Positions 37,040 to 46,659 of a stretch of DNA of 64,000 bases are shown here, piece by piece. The DNA is from Tateyamaria omphalii (GTDB taxonomy: Bacteria; Pseudomonadota; Alphaproteobacteria; Rhodobacterales; Rhodobacteraceae). Positions within the stretch are counted from its first letter, which is position 1. Every line of letters begins with the position of its first letter. Made by a program: the position numbers and the translations under genes. Location of the stretch: positions 3,286,001 through 3,350,000 of the forward strand of contig NZ_CP019312.1 of NCBI RefSeq assembly GCF_001969365.1. The letters are read 5' to 3'. A model generated the notes under the pieces. The model had not been told where the DNA came from, ran no database searches, and saw nothing but the letters and a program-made list of their open reading frames with translations.

Positions 37040-38323
37040 ATGAACGTTGAATTGATCCAGCAGGAGGAGGCTTCTGCCCCCGACGCCACAAGTGCGACGC
37101 ATCGTGTGCTGATCGTTGACGACAGCCGCCTGCAACGCAAGATCTTGTCGAGTTCGGTCAAACGATGGGGGTTTGAGGTTTTCGAGGCGGGATCGGGCGA
37201 AGAGGCTCTTAAAATCTGTGAAGACGTGCTGCCGGACCTGGTTTTAAGCGATTGGATGATGCCGGGTATGACCGGGCTGGAATTTTGCGCTTCCTTTCGA
37301 GAACTAAGTCAAGATCAATATGGTTACTTCATTCTTCTGACCTCGAAGAGCGAAAAGGCAGAAGTTGCCATGGGGCTTGAGGCAGGCGCGGACGACTTTG
37401 TCACCAAGCCGGTTGATGCAAACGAGTTGCGGGCTCGTATCGCTGCCGGTGAGCGTATCCTGCAAATGCAGCGCGAATTGACCGAAAAGAACCGCCTGAT
37501 CACGGACACGCTGGACGAATTGCAGCGCCTGTATGACTCGCTCGACAGTGACTTGCTGGAAGCGAAAAAGCTGCAACAGTCTCTGGTGCGCGAGCGTCAC
37601 AAATCCTTTGACAGCGGTGATCTCAGCCTGATGCTCAAGTCCAGCGGTCACGTCGGCGGTGACCTTGTTGGATTTTTTCCCGCGCAGGCGGGGCACCTCG
37701 GACTGTTTTCCATTGATGTATCAGGTCACGGAATCAGTTCAGCACTTATGACCGCTCGGTTGGCGGGTTACCTATCGGCAGCAGCGCCAGACCAGAATGT
37801 CGCTCTGCAGCGTTGCCCCGATGGATCATATGCGTTTCTGCCGCCGGAAGAGGTGATTGAAACGCTGAACGACCTGGTCCTCGATGAAATGGAGACAGAG
37901 CATTACTTCACCCTGCTTCTCGCAGACGTCGACCTGACAACTGGACATGTGCGCATGGCGCAGGCCGGTCATCCGCATCCCGCCGTGCAGCGGGCGGATG
38001 GCGCGATTGAGCAGTATGGACCGGGTGGTTTCCCCGTCGGTTTGATGTCTGGCATCTCTTTCACTCAGTTCGAGACGCAGTTGCACCCAGGTGACCGCCT
38101 TCTGCTACTGTCTGACGGCGTGACGGAGTGCCCCGGTGTCGATGGCGACATGCTTGAGGAAGCTGGACTTGCGGATTTGATGCAGGACTTGGCCCAGGTA
38201 TCCGGGCCCGCTTTTTTCGAAGCGCTGATTTGGCGGCTGACCGAGTTTGCTGGCGAAACCACATTTCCGGACGATGTGTCTGGTGTTCTATTCGAATATC
38301 ACGGTGCAGATCAGTCGAAATAG
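37040..38323 (+). CDS. Response regulator with PP2C-type (RsbU/SpoIIE) phosphatase domain
   Basis: A 427-residue cytoplasmic protein. An N-terminal receiver (about 22-140) has the acidic pair D27-D28, phosphoacceptor D71 in LSDWMMPG, and the conserved lysine in VTKPV. A coiled-coil linker (about 145-185, RELTEKNRLITDTLDELQRL) leads to a PPM/RsbU-type Ser/Thr phosphatase domain with GGDLVGFF, IDVSGHGISSAL and LLLLSDGVTE. Such proteins usually dephosphorylate an anti-sigma-factor antagonist. No such partner is nearby. It is divergent from the Hpt gene. Confidence 0.92.
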   Translation: MNVELIQQEEASAPDATSATHRVLIVDDSRLQRKILSSSVKRWGFEVFEAGSGEEALKICEDVLPDLVLSDWMMPGMTGLEFCASFRELSQDQYGYFILLTSKSEKAEVAMGLEAGADDFVTKPVDANELRARIAAGERILQMQRELTEKNRLITDTLDELQRLYDSLDSDLLEAKKLQQSLVRERHKSFDSGDLSLMLKSSGHVGGDLVGFFPAQAGHLGLFSIDVSGHGISSALMTARLAGYLSAAAPDQNVALQRCPDGSYAFLPPEEVIETLNDLVLDEMETEHYFTLLLADVDLTTGHVRMAQAGHPHPAVQRADGAIEQYGPGGFPVGLMSGISFTQFETQLHPGDRLLLLSDGVTECPGVDGDMLEEAGLADLMQDLAQVSGPAFFEALIWRLTEFAGETTFPDDVSGVLFEYHGADQSK

Positions 38324-38748
38324 CGGCGCAGGAATACGCGATCACCGTCGTTGTAAACGGCATCTGCCGCCAGCTCTGGATCCATCCAGACAACGCTGTG
38401 GTCTGGCTCCAACGGTTCACTCAAGCGCATCACCGGGCGTGCAACGTAGATGTGACACAGCTTTTCCGCCCAAAGGTCGTATTCGGGCATGTAGGTGAAC
38501 CGCCGAAACGCTCCCAGCTTGCGCGGCGACCCGATATGCCAGCCGGTTTCTTCGTACACCTCGCGGTGCAGGGTCTGGATCGGGCTTTCGCCGGGGTCGA
38601 TGCCGCCACCGGGCAACTGGAACTCTGGCTCTGGCTGGCGTTGAAATGTCAGCAGGACGGATGGCCCGCGCTGCAGAATGGCGTATGCGCCCGGCCGCAT
38701 CTTGTATCTGCGATTGGGGTCTGGCGGTGCGCCGAAACGTCGGATCAT
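38311..38748 (-). CDS. NUDIX hydrolase
   Basis: A 145-residue NUDIX protein. The Nudix box is GGIDPGES...REVYEETGW at about 48-70, with all metal-binding glutamates present. It keeps an N-terminal RPGAYAILQRG strand typical of the fold. The substrate is unknown. Its end overlaps that of the response-regulator gene by 13 bases, and its start is divergent from hslO with a 76-base gap. Confidence 0.88.
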   Translation of the reverse strand: MIRRFGAPPDPNRRYKMRPGAYAILQRGPSVLLTFQRQPEPEFQLPGGGIDPGESPIQTLHREVYEETGWHIGSPRKLGAFRRFTYMPEYDLWAEKLCHIYVARPVMRLSEPLEPDHSVVWMDPELAADAVYNDGDRVFLRRYFD

Positions 38749-38824
38749 GCGCCCCCCTTTCAGTTTCTGCCCGCTATCCTATATAGTCGCGATATGCCAA
38801 CGACTGGCACCAAAGGAAACCCCA

Positions 38825-39810
38825 ATGACACTCGGTTCGCAACTCGCGTGGGACGATACCGTCCTGCCTTTCCAACTTGATGCTTCCGACATCCGCGGAC
38901 GCGTTGCGCGTCTGGACGGAGTGTTGGATGGCATCCTGAAACAACATGACTACCCCCGCAGGTTGAGGCGCTGATCGCCGAGATGGCGCTGCTGACCGCG
39001 TTGATCGGCCAGACGATCAAGCTGCGTTGGAAGCTGTCGCTGCAGGTCCAGTCCAAGGGACCGGTGCGGATGATCGCGACCGACTACTATGGGCCCGAGG
39101 CGGAGGGCGACATCGCCCGTATCCGTGCTTACGCCAGCTTTGATCGTGACCGCCTGACAGATGGCGCGCCGTTTGATCAGGTGGGCGAGGGGTACTTTGC
39201 CATCATGATCGACCAAGGCAGCGGTATGACGCCCTACCAAGGGATCACGCCGTTGGACGGTACGTCACTCGCCGCCTGTGCAGAGACGTATTTCGCGCAA
39301 TCTGAGCAACTGCCGACACGGTTCCAGCTGAGCTTTGGCAAATCTACCGAAGCTGGCGGCTCCGAACACTGGCGCGCTGGCGGCGTGATGTTGCAACACA
39401 TGCCCAAGGCATCCCCCTTTGCCGCCACATCTGAGGGCAATGGCGATGTGCTGCGCTCAGATGATTTGCTGGACGGGGACGAATCCGACAACTGGAACCG
39501 TGTGAACATCCTCTTGGATACGGTCGAAGAGATGGAGCTGATCGGCCCGCAACTCGCGCCAAACGATCTTTTGCTGCGCCTGTTTCACGAGGAATCACCA
39601 CGGGTCTTTGACACCCAGCCGATCCGCTTTGGGTGCACCTGTTCCGAAGAGCGGGTGCGTCAGAGCCTGTCGATCTATTCCGCGCGGGACATCGAAAAGA
39701 TGACGACCGATGACGGCCGGGTCACGGCAGACTGCCAGTTCTGCGGCGCGCATTACGATCTGGACCCTGCCACGGTGGGGTTTGAGGCGGAATCGCAAGA
39801 CAGTGCATGA
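38825..39810 (+). pseudogene. hslO: Redox-regulated chaperone Hsp33 (HslO), interrupted by a one-base frameshift
   Basis: Hsp33 is a holdase activated by oxidation of four zinc-binding cysteines. The ATG at 38825 gives the correct N-terminus (MTLGSQLAWDDTVLPF...), but the frame stops at a TGA at 38972. Homology continues without loss in the -1 frame from about 38956 to the stop at 39808 (ALIAEMALLTALIGQ...). The break is at a run of five C (38953-38957); one more C would restore a single frame of about 328 residues. The C-terminal CxC...CxxC zinc site (CTCSEE, CQFCGAH) is intact. The cause could be a sequencing error in the homopolymer, a true mutation, or slippage. Confidence 0.88.
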
Positions 39811-40402
39811 CCTTATTGACCAAACGCGGGCGGCGCTGGAACAATCCGGCGCCGCCTCGTCCGACTACGATCTGAATAAGGGCGTTTTGCTGCCCGAAGG
39901 GCGCACGCTGCGCCCCGCAGCTGTTCTTGCTCCGATTATCGAAGGTCCGAACGGTTACGAACTGATCCTGACCAAGCGTTCTTCGGCGCTCAAACACCAC
40001 CCGGGCCAGATCGCATTTCCCGGTGGCAAGCAGGATGAGGGCGACACTGATTTGGTTGCCACTGCCTTGAGGGAAGCACGCGAAGAGATTGGGCTGCACA
40101 GCCAAAACGTTGAAGTTCTTGGCACGTTTGCGCCCCACGAAACCGTCACGTCCTTCACCGTAACGCCTGTTGTCGCGCTGGTGAACGGCAGTTTCGATGC
40201 GATGCCGGAGGTCGGCGAAGTGTCAGAGGTGTTCCGCGTCCCCCTGTCCCACGTTCTGCAACCCGCAAACTTTATTGTCGAAGCACGGCGCTGGCGTGGG
40301 CAGAAACGCCTGTATTACACCGTGCCATACGGCCCCTATTACATCTGGGGCGCAACCGCGCGTATATTGCGCGCATGGACCGACCTGCTTCCCCAAGACT
40401 AG
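39803..40402 (+). CDS. CoA pyrophosphatase-type NUDIX hydrolase (NudL-like)
   Basis: A 199-residue protein starting at GTG 39803, which overlaps the hslO stop by 8 bases. The NuCoA signature LTKRSSALKHHPGQIAFPGG precedes a complete Nudix box (GGKQDEGD...REAREEIGL). This combination marks enzymes that split CoA and its derivatives into phosphopantetheine and 3',5'-ADP. Its last 28 bases overlap the start of cca. Confidence 0.88.
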   Translation: MHDLIDQTRAALEQSGAASSDYDLNKGVLLPEGRTLRPAAVLAPIIEGPNGYELILTKRSSALKHHPGQIAFPGGKQDEGDTDLVATALREAREEIGLHSQNVEVLGTFAPHETVTSFTVTPVVALVNGSFDAMPEVGEVSEVFRVPLSHVLQPANFIVEARRWRGQKRLYYTVPYGPYYIWGATARILRAWTDLLPQD

Positions 40403-41547
40403 ACCCTAAGACGGCGTTTCTGACCGATCCGGCGGCGCAAAATCTGTGCGCGGTTTTTGCCGAAGCGGGGTTTCGGGCGCTTTTTGTTGGTGGTTGCGTG
40501 CGCAACGCCATCATGTCTGTGCCGATTTCTGACATCGACATCGCGACCGATGCGACCCCAGACCAAATCATCCAACTGTGCACTAACGCCGGGTTTCGGT
40601 GCATCCCGACCGGTATCGAACATGGCACCGTAACCGTTGTGGCAAAGGATCATCCGTTCGAAGTGACGACGTTTCGCAAGGACGTAGAAACGGACGGGCG
40701 CCGCGCTGTTGTCGCCTTTGCCAGCGACGTTGCCGATGATGCCAGGCGCCGCGATTTTACGATGAATGCACTTTACGCTGATGCGGAGGGCGTGATCACC
40801 GACCCGGTCGGCGGCCTCAAAGACGCGTATGCGCGCTGTGTCCGTTTCATCGACGACGCGGGCCAGCGCATTCGCGAGGATTATCTGCGCACCTTGCGCT
40901 ACTTTCGCTTCTCCGCCCAATACGCCGACCCAACCGGCGGCTGGGATGCAGAAGCCTTGGCAGGTATCTCCGAAAACCTTGATGGGCTTGAAACGCTGTC
41001 CGCCGAACGGGTCGGGTCGGAGTTCATGAAGTTGCTATCAGCGCCTGATCCATCGCCAGCCATTGCGGTCATGCATCAAACCGGGGTCCTCGCGCGTCTG
41101 CTGCCCGGCGCCGATCCCACCTTTCTGGGCCCGCTTGTCCATTTGGAACATCTCGCGAGTGCCGAAGCGGACCCGCTTACGCGCCTGGCGGCGCTGGGCG
41201 GTGATGCGGTCGAAGATCGGCTGCGACTGTCACGCCGTGATCGGCGGCACCTCGAATCGGTTCGCACGCTTTCCATGTCATCGGACACTGCAAAGGCGAT
41301 CGGGCATCTCGGCGGTGAAGAGGCGGGTCGTGGCGCGGTGCTGCTGAAAGCTGCTTATGCAGGCACACCAATCGACGATGTCGTCATGCGCCAGGTCGAT
41401 GATGGCGCCAAGGCTGTTTTTCCGATTTCCGCCAAGGATTTGCCTCACCGTTCCGGCGCCGCGCTCGGTACAGAACTCAAGCGGTTGAAACAGCTCTGGC
41501 TGGCCTCTGATCTGACGAAGAGCAAAGATGTTCTGCTCGCCTCGTGA
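40375..41547 (+). CDS. cca: CCA tRNA nucleotidyltransferase / poly(A) polymerase family
   Basis: Adds or repairs the 3'-CCA end of tRNAs; 390 residues. The class II nucleotidyltransferase head has FVGGCVRN at about 37-44 and the metal-binding D-I-D of SDIDIATDA near 53. The ERRDFTMNALY-like RRRDFTMNALYAD and REDYLRTLRYFRFSAQY motifs identify the tRNA NT family. Its C-terminal tail is more variable, as usual. The start lies inside the NUDIX gene, so these are probably translated together. Confidence 0.93.
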   Translation: MDRPASPRLDPKTAFLTDPAAQNLCAVFAEAGFRALFVGGCVRNAIMSVPISDIDIATDATPDQIIQLCTNAGFRCIPTGIEHGTVTVVAKDHPFEVTTFRKDVETDGRRAVVAFASDVADDARRRDFTMNALYADAEGVITDPVGGLKDAYARCVRFIDDAGQRIREDYLRTLRYFRFSAQYADPTGGWDAEALAGISENLDGLETLSAERVGSEFMKLLSAPDPSPAIAVMHQTGVLARLLPGADPTFLGPLVHLEHLASAEADPLTRLAALGGDAVEDRLRLSRRDRRHLESVRTLSMSSDTAKAIGHLGGEEAGRGAVLLKAAYAGTPIDDVVMRQVDDGAKAVFPISAKDLPHRSGAALGTELKRLKQLWLASDLTKSKDVLLAS

Positions 41548-41707
41548 CATTCGGCGTCTCTGACATTATGTCTCGACTGAAGCTATGGAGAGCATAATGG
41601 TACCAAGGACCTGGAACGACGCCTGATCGTCGCTGATTGTCCTTCGTGGCGCGCGTGGCCCTGGCCCGCGTCACGTACCTGTTGCACCATTTCTCTACGG
41701 GCCCATC

Positions 41708-43549
41708 ATGTTCAAGTTCTTTGAATCGCTTGTCGATCCCTATCAGTCCTACACCGAAGCCGACACGCCGCCGACCAATCTGTGGCCGTTCTTGTGGAAT
41801 TACCTGAAACCCTTTCGTTGGGTAATGACCATCACCTTTGTGTTCAGCACGGTCGTTGCGTTCGGAGAAATCCTGCTGATCTGGTATGTGGCCCGCATCG
41901 TGGATCTGCTGGCCCAAGGAACGCCGGAAGCGATTATTCCTGAATACGGCCTTGAGTTCATGCTTGTGGCTCTTTGGGTGGTGGTGCTGCGCACCATGAT
42001 GGCGTTTGTGGACGTTGCCCTGCTGCACAATACCCTGCTGCCGAATCTTGGGACGTTGATCCGCTGGCGGTCCCACCGCCATGTCCTGCGCCAGTCGGTC
42101 GGCTGGTTCGAGGATGATTTTGCCGGGCGCATCGCCAACCGCATCATGCAAACGCCGCCAGCGGCTGGCGAGGCGATGTTCCAGGTGCTTGATGCCGGGT
42201 CATTCTTTGCGGTGTCGGTCATCGGTGCAGTCATCCTGTTGATGAGCTTTGATTTGTGGCTGGCATTGCCGTTGATTTTCTGGATTGTCGGATATCTGCT
42301 TTTGCTGCGCTGGGTGATCCACCGCGCAGGTCCTGCGGCCAAGGCCAGTTCGGATGCGCGCAGCGCGATTACGGGCCGTGTGGTCGACAGCTATACCAAC
42401 ATCCATTCCGTCAAGATGTTCGCCCACCATGATCGCGAGATCAACTATGCCAAGGATGCGATCGAGGGCGCGCGCCAGACCTTTATGAAAGAGATGCGCA
42501 TCGTCGTGAAAATGGATGTGGCCCTGACCGTCTTGAACGCCTCAATGATCGTGTCGATGGGTGCGCTTGCCATTTGGCTTTGGTTTGGTGGCTTCACGAC
42601 CGAAGGCATGGTGGCCGCCGCTTTGACCATCGCCCTGCGCCTGAACAACATGACCTACTGGATTATGTGGGCGATGACGTCGCTGGTTCAGAACCTCGGG
42701 ATCATATCCGAAGGGATGGAGACGATTGCCCAGCCTGTCACCCTGGTGGATGCGCCTGATGCCAAAGCGCTGGAGATGCATGAGGGTAAGATCGCCTTGC
42801 ACGACCTGACGCATCACTATGGACGGGACAGCGGCGGGCTCGAGGCGGTGTCGGCTGTCATTCATCCGGGTGAGAAGGTTGGCCTTGTCGGGCGGTCTGG
42901 CGCGGGCAAGTCGACATTGGTTAAGCTGCTCTTGCGTTTCTATGACGCCGAAGGGGGCCGGATCGAGATTGATGGCCAGGACATTGCCAAGGTAACGCAG
43001 GACAGTCTTCGCCTGAACGTCGGCATGGTCCAACAGGACAGTTCGCTTTTGCACCGGTCCGTGCGTGACAACATTCTCTATGGTCGCCCCAATGCAACCG
43101 AAGAGGAGATGTTTGCTGCAGCCCGTCAGGCGCAGGCGCATGATTTCATCCTGGATCTCGCCGATCCGGAAGGGCGCACTGGGTACGATGCCCAAGTCGG
43201 TGAACGCGGCGTGAAGCTGTCTGGGGGTCAGCGGCAGCGGATTACGCTGGCCCGCGTCATCCTCAAAAACGCGCCGATCCTTGTTCTGGACGAAGCAACC
43301 AGCGCGCTCGACAGTGAGGTTGAGGCAGCAATTCAGGATACGCTCTACAAGATGATGGAGGGCAAGACGGTGATCGCCATCGCGCATCGCCTGTCCACCA
43401 TCGCGCAGATGGACCGTATTCTGGTGCTCGACGACGGGAAAATCGCCGAGGACGGGTCCCACGACGCGCTTTTGGCCCAAGGCGGCCTATATGCAGAGTT
43501 GTGGGCACGTCAATCTGGCGGGTTCATCGCGACCGAGGCAGCAGAGTGA
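41708..43549 (+). CDS. ABC transporter ATP-binding/permease protein (exporter half A)
   Basis: A 613-residue half-exporter: six hydrophobic segments in residues 1-330 and an ATPase domain from about 365. Walker A GRSGAGKST, signature LSGGQRQR, Walker B ILVLDEATSALD and the H-loop IAHRLST are all intact. The GTGA overlap with the second half gene and the equal size suggest a heterodimer. The substrate is unknown; such pairs often move lipids or drugs. A 160-base gap precedes it with no clear ribosome site beyond short GC-rich hairpins. Confidence 0.93.
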   Translation: MFKFFESLVDPYQSYTEADTPPTNLWPFLWNYLKPFRWVMTITFVFSTVVAFGEILLIWYVARIVDLLAQGTPEAIIPEYGLEFMLVALWVVVLRTMMAFVDVALLHNTLLPNLGTLIRWRSHRHVLRQSVGWFEDDFAGRIANRIMQTPPAAGEAMFQVLDAGSFFAVSVIGAVILLMSFDLWLALPLIFWIVGYLLLLRWVIHRAGPAAKASSDARSAITGRVVDSYTNIHSVKMFAHHDREINYAKDAIEGARQTFMKEMRIVVKMDVALTVLNASMIVSMGALAIWLWFGGFTTEGMVAAALTIALRLNNMTYWIMWAMTSLVQNLGIISEGMETIAQPVTLVDAPDAKALEMHEGKIALHDLTHHYGRDSGGLEAVSAVIHPGEKVGLVGRSGAGKSTLVKLLLRFYDAEGGRIEIDGQDIAKVTQDSLRLNVGMVQQDSSLLHRSVRDNILYGRPNATEEEMFAAARQAQAHDFILDLADPEGRTGYDAQVGERGVKLSGGQRQRITLARVILKNAPILVLDEATSALDSEVEAAIQDTLYKMMEGKTVIAIAHRLSTIAQMDRILVLDDGKIAEDGSHDALLAQGGLYAELWARQSGGFIATEAAE

Positions 43550-45378
43550 AGATTTCCAACTGGATCGACTCCTTCCGGCGGGCAGAGGGGCCACCGCCGC
43601 AATCGCTCTGGCCGTTCATGCGCTGGTGCCTGTCCGGCGCGTGGCCCGCACTTTGGCTGGCCGCCATCTGTTCTGCCGCTGCCGGCGCGCTTGAGGCAGG
43701 CACTGCGCTGATCCTTGGTCGCGTGATCGACGCGACGGTTCAGCTTGGCCCCGACGGGTTCTTTTCCGTCTCTAACGTGGGTCTAATTGCGGGTGCGCTA
43801 GTCTTTTTCGTGATCGCGCGGCCGCTTTTTTTCGGGCTGAGTTCGGCGACCAACTCGATCATAGTGATGCCGAATGTGAACCCGCTTGTCCTGTCGCGGC
43901 TGCACCGTTGGACGCTTGGGCAATCGGTCACGTTTTTTGACGACGATTTCGCCGGGCGCATCGCACAAAAGCAGATGCAGGCCGCACGCGCAGTTACTGA
44001 TGTCGTGTCCGAATTCATCAACGTCGTTGCGTTTGCGCTGGCATCGCTTGCAGGCTCCATCCTGCTTTTGCTGGCTATCGACTGGCGTGTGGCGATTGGA
44101 TTTGCGGTCTGGCTGGTTGCCTATTTCGCATTGATCCGCTGGTATTTGCCCCGCATTCGCAAGCGGTCGGCAGCCCGTGCAGCAGCCCGCGCGATGGTGT
44201 CTGGTCAGGTCGTTGATACCATCACGAACATCAAAACGGTCAAGCTCTTCGCCCATGACGATCATGAGGATCAGGCGGCGCTGGGCGCGATGGGCAGCTT
44301 CCGCAAAACGGCGGTCGATTTCGGTATCCTGTCGGCGGGCTTCCGCTTTGCGCTCATGACGCTTGCGGGGCTGCTGCCTGTGTTCCTTCTCGGCGGCACA
44401 ATCCTGATGTGGCGTCAGGGCATCGCGACACCCGGCGACATCGTCGCAGCGGGCGCCATCGCCATCCGCATCGCGCAGATGACCGGTTGGGTCAGCTTCA
44501 CGCTAATGGCGATCTATTCCAATGTGGGCGAGATCGAGGACGGCATGCGCACCCTCACGCCACGCAATCGCGTGCAGGACGCGCACGATGCCACATCTCT
44601 CGGTGCTGTTGCAGGGGAGGTTGTTTTCGACAATCTGGGCTTCAGCTATGGCCGCGATACCGGCGGGATCAATGGCGTGTCCCTGCGTATCGCGCCGGGC
44701 GAAAAGGTTGGGATCGTCGGGGCGTCTGGTGCCGGGAAATCGACCCTCGTATCGCTGCTTTTGCGTCTCTACGAAGGCGAAAGTGGCCGTGTTCTGATAG
44801 ATGGCCACGACATCAATCACATCACCCAAGACAGCTTGCGGCATAATATCGGGATGGTCACGCAGGAAACGGCGATGTTCAATCGTTCCGCCCGCGAGAA
44901 CATCTTGTATGGTCGGCCAAATGCCTCCGAAGCGGACATGATGGCCGCCGCGCAAAAAGCCGAGGCGCATGATTTCATCCTGGACTTGCAGGACCACAAG
45001 GGGCGCAAAGGCTACGACGCGCATCTCGGAGAACGCGGAGTGAAACTGTCAGGCGGCCAACGTCAACGGATTGCTCTGGCTCGCGCCATTCTCAAGGACG
45101 CACCGATCCTGGTCTTGGACGAAGCGACCAGTGCGCTCGACAGTGAGGTCGAAGCGTCAATTCAGTCGGCCTTGTCACGGGTGATGGACGGCAAGACCGT
45201 GCTTGCGATTGCGCACCGCCTGTCGACCCTTACCGAGATGGATCGGATTGTCGTCATGGATCGGGGCCGCATCGTCGAGGAAGGCGCGCATGACGCGCTG
45301 CTCGCAAAGGGCGGGTTGTACGCCCGCTACTGGCAACGGCAGTCCGGCGGGTTCATCAGCACGCAGGCCGCGGAATAG
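43546..45378 (+). CDS. ABC transporter ATP-binding/permease protein (exporter half B)
   Basis: A 610-residue partner of the previous gene. Its GTG at 43546 overlaps the upstream stop by 4 bases, which strongly supports translational coupling. The membrane part covers about 1-325, and the ATPase part has Walker A GASGAGKST, signature LSGGQRQR, Walker B ILVLDEATSALD and IAHRLST. Both ATPase domains look catalytically complete, unlike the degenerate half seen in some heterodimers. Confidence 0.93.
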   Translation: MKISNWIDSFRRAEGPPPQSLWPFMRWCLSGAWPALWLAAICSAAAGALEAGTALILGRVIDATVQLGPDGFFSVSNVGLIAGALVFFVIARPLFFGLSSATNSIIVMPNVNPLVLSRLHRWTLGQSVTFFDDDFAGRIAQKQMQAARAVTDVVSEFINVVAFALASLAGSILLLLAIDWRVAIGFAVWLVAYFALIRWYLPRIRKRSAARAAARAMVSGQVVDTITNIKTVKLFAHDDHEDQAALGAMGSFRKTAVDFGILSAGFRFALMTLAGLLPVFLLGGTILMWRQGIATPGDIVAAGAIAIRIAQMTGWVSFTLMAIYSNVGEIEDGMRTLTPRNRVQDAHDATSLGAVAGEVVFDNLGFSYGRDTGGINGVSLRIAPGEKVGIVGASGAGKSTLVSLLLRLYEGESGRVLIDGHDINHITQDSLRHNIGMVTQETAMFNRSARENILYGRPNASEADMMAAAQKAEAHDFILDLQDHKGRKGYDAHLGERGVKLSGGQRQRIALARAILKDAPILVLDEATSALDSEVEASIQSALSRVMDGKTVLAIAHRLSTLTEMDRIVVMDRGRIVEEGAHDALLAKGGLYARYWQRQSGGFISTQAAE

Positions 45379-45417
45379 CTCTTTTGCACCGTCGCCGATC
45401 CGGGTAGGCCGCTCTGC

Positions 45418-46647
45418 ATGACGACAGTGACCATTGAACGACTGGGGCAGCAGGGCGATGGAATTGCGCCTGGCCCAGTCTTTGCCCCTATGACCTTGCC
45501 CGGCGAGGTGGTGAGCGGTGTATTGGACGGTGTGCATCTGACTGATGTTCGCATCGAAACACCTTCGCCTGATCGCGTCGCACCCCCTTGCCCTCACTTC
45601 CGATCTTGCGGCGGGTGCCAGATGCAACATGCGTCTGACGCACTGGTGGCGGATTGGAAGCGAGAGATTGTGCAGAATGCACTGAAAAGCGCAGGGTTAG
45701 AGACTGAAATCCGTCCCACTGTCACGTCCCCCAGCCAGTCGCGCCGCCGCGCTACATTCGCCGCGCGACGGACGAAGAAAGGTGCCATGGCCGGGTTTCA
45801 TGGCCGCAAGTCTGATACGATCATCGCCGTCCCGAATTGCATGCTTGTCACGCCAACCCTGCGCGCGGCACTGCCACTATGTGAACATCTCGCGGTGGCA
45901 GGTGCCAGCCGCAAGGCGGCACTGTCGATCACGGTGACCGAGTCACCCGAAGGTCTGGATATTGCCGTGTCTGGTGGAAAGCTGTTGGACGGCCCATTGC
46001 GGATGGCCTTGGCTGGGTTTTGCCAACAACACCGGATCGCCCGACTGACATGGGATGATGAGCAGATCGGCATGCGCGTGCCTCCAGCTCATCCGATGGG
46101 AGTGGCGCGCGTTGTGCCGCCTGCCGGGGCTTTTTTGCAGGCGACCGCGCATGGTCAGCAGACGCTCACCGAACTGGTACGCGGCATTATCGGCCCGGCG
46201 AAGTCGGTGGTCGACTTGTTTGCGGGCTGCGGCACCTTCGCCCTGCCCTTGGCCGAAACGGCAGAGGTCCATGCGGTCGAAGGGGACCGCGATATGATGG
46301 CTGCGCTGGATGCCGGGTGGCGTGGGGCCAGCGGGTTGAAGCGCGTGACAACCGAAACGCGCGATCTGTTTCGCCGCCCCCTCCTGCCGGACGAACTGTC
46401 CCGGTTTGATGCGGTCGTGATCGACCCGCCGCGTGCAGGGGCGGTTGCGCAGGTGGCCGAGTTGGCCCGCGCCCAGGCGCCGGTGATTGCGCATGTGTCC
46501 TGCAACCCGCAGACCTTTGCGCGCGATGCCGAAACCTTGTGCAATGCGGGATATGTGCTGGATTGGGTGCAGCCGGTGGATCAGTTCCGCTGGTCAGCCC
46601 ATGTGGAACTTGTCGGTGCCTTCCGTTTGGCCCATATCGCCGCGTGA
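45418..46647 (+). CDS. RNA (uracil-C5-)methyltransferase, RlmC/RlmD-like
   Basis: A 409-residue SAM-dependent enzyme of the TrmA/RumA family that methylates C5 of a uracil, most likely in 23S rRNA. A cysteine set in CPHFRSCGGCQMQH near residue 58 can hold the Fe-S cluster of this family. The SAM motif is VVDLFAGCGTFALPLAE near 262, and the catalytic cysteine is in AHVSCNPQTFARD near 361. DPPRAG is also present. It follows the ABC pair after 39 bases. Confidence 0.9.
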   Translation: MTTVTIERLGQQGDGIAPGPVFAPMTLPGEVVSGVLDGVHLTDVRIETPSPDRVAPPCPHFRSCGGCQMQHASDALVADWKREIVQNALKSAGLETEIRPTVTSPSQSRRRATFAARRTKKGAMAGFHGRKSDTIIAVPNCMLVTPTLRAALPLCEHLAVAGASRKAALSITVTESPEGLDIAVSGGKLLDGPLRMALAGFCQQHRIARLTWDDEQIGMRVPPAHPMGVARVVPPAGAFLQATAHGQQTLTELVRGIIGPAKSVVDLFAGCGTFALPLAETAEVHAVEGDRDMMAALDAGWRGASGLKRVTTETRDLFRRPLLPDELSRFDAVVIDPPRAGAVAQVAELARAQAPVIAHVSCNPQTFARDAETLCNAGYVLDWVQPVDQFRWSAHVELVGAFRLAHIAA

Positions 46648-46659
46648 AGGAGACGACAT

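Noticed and set aside
41568..41626. Two tiny overlapping ORFs (10 and 14 codons) before the ABC exporter genes, suggestive of a leader peptide
   Set aside because: No convincing ribosome site, no repeated regulatory codons, and no paired terminator/antiterminator.
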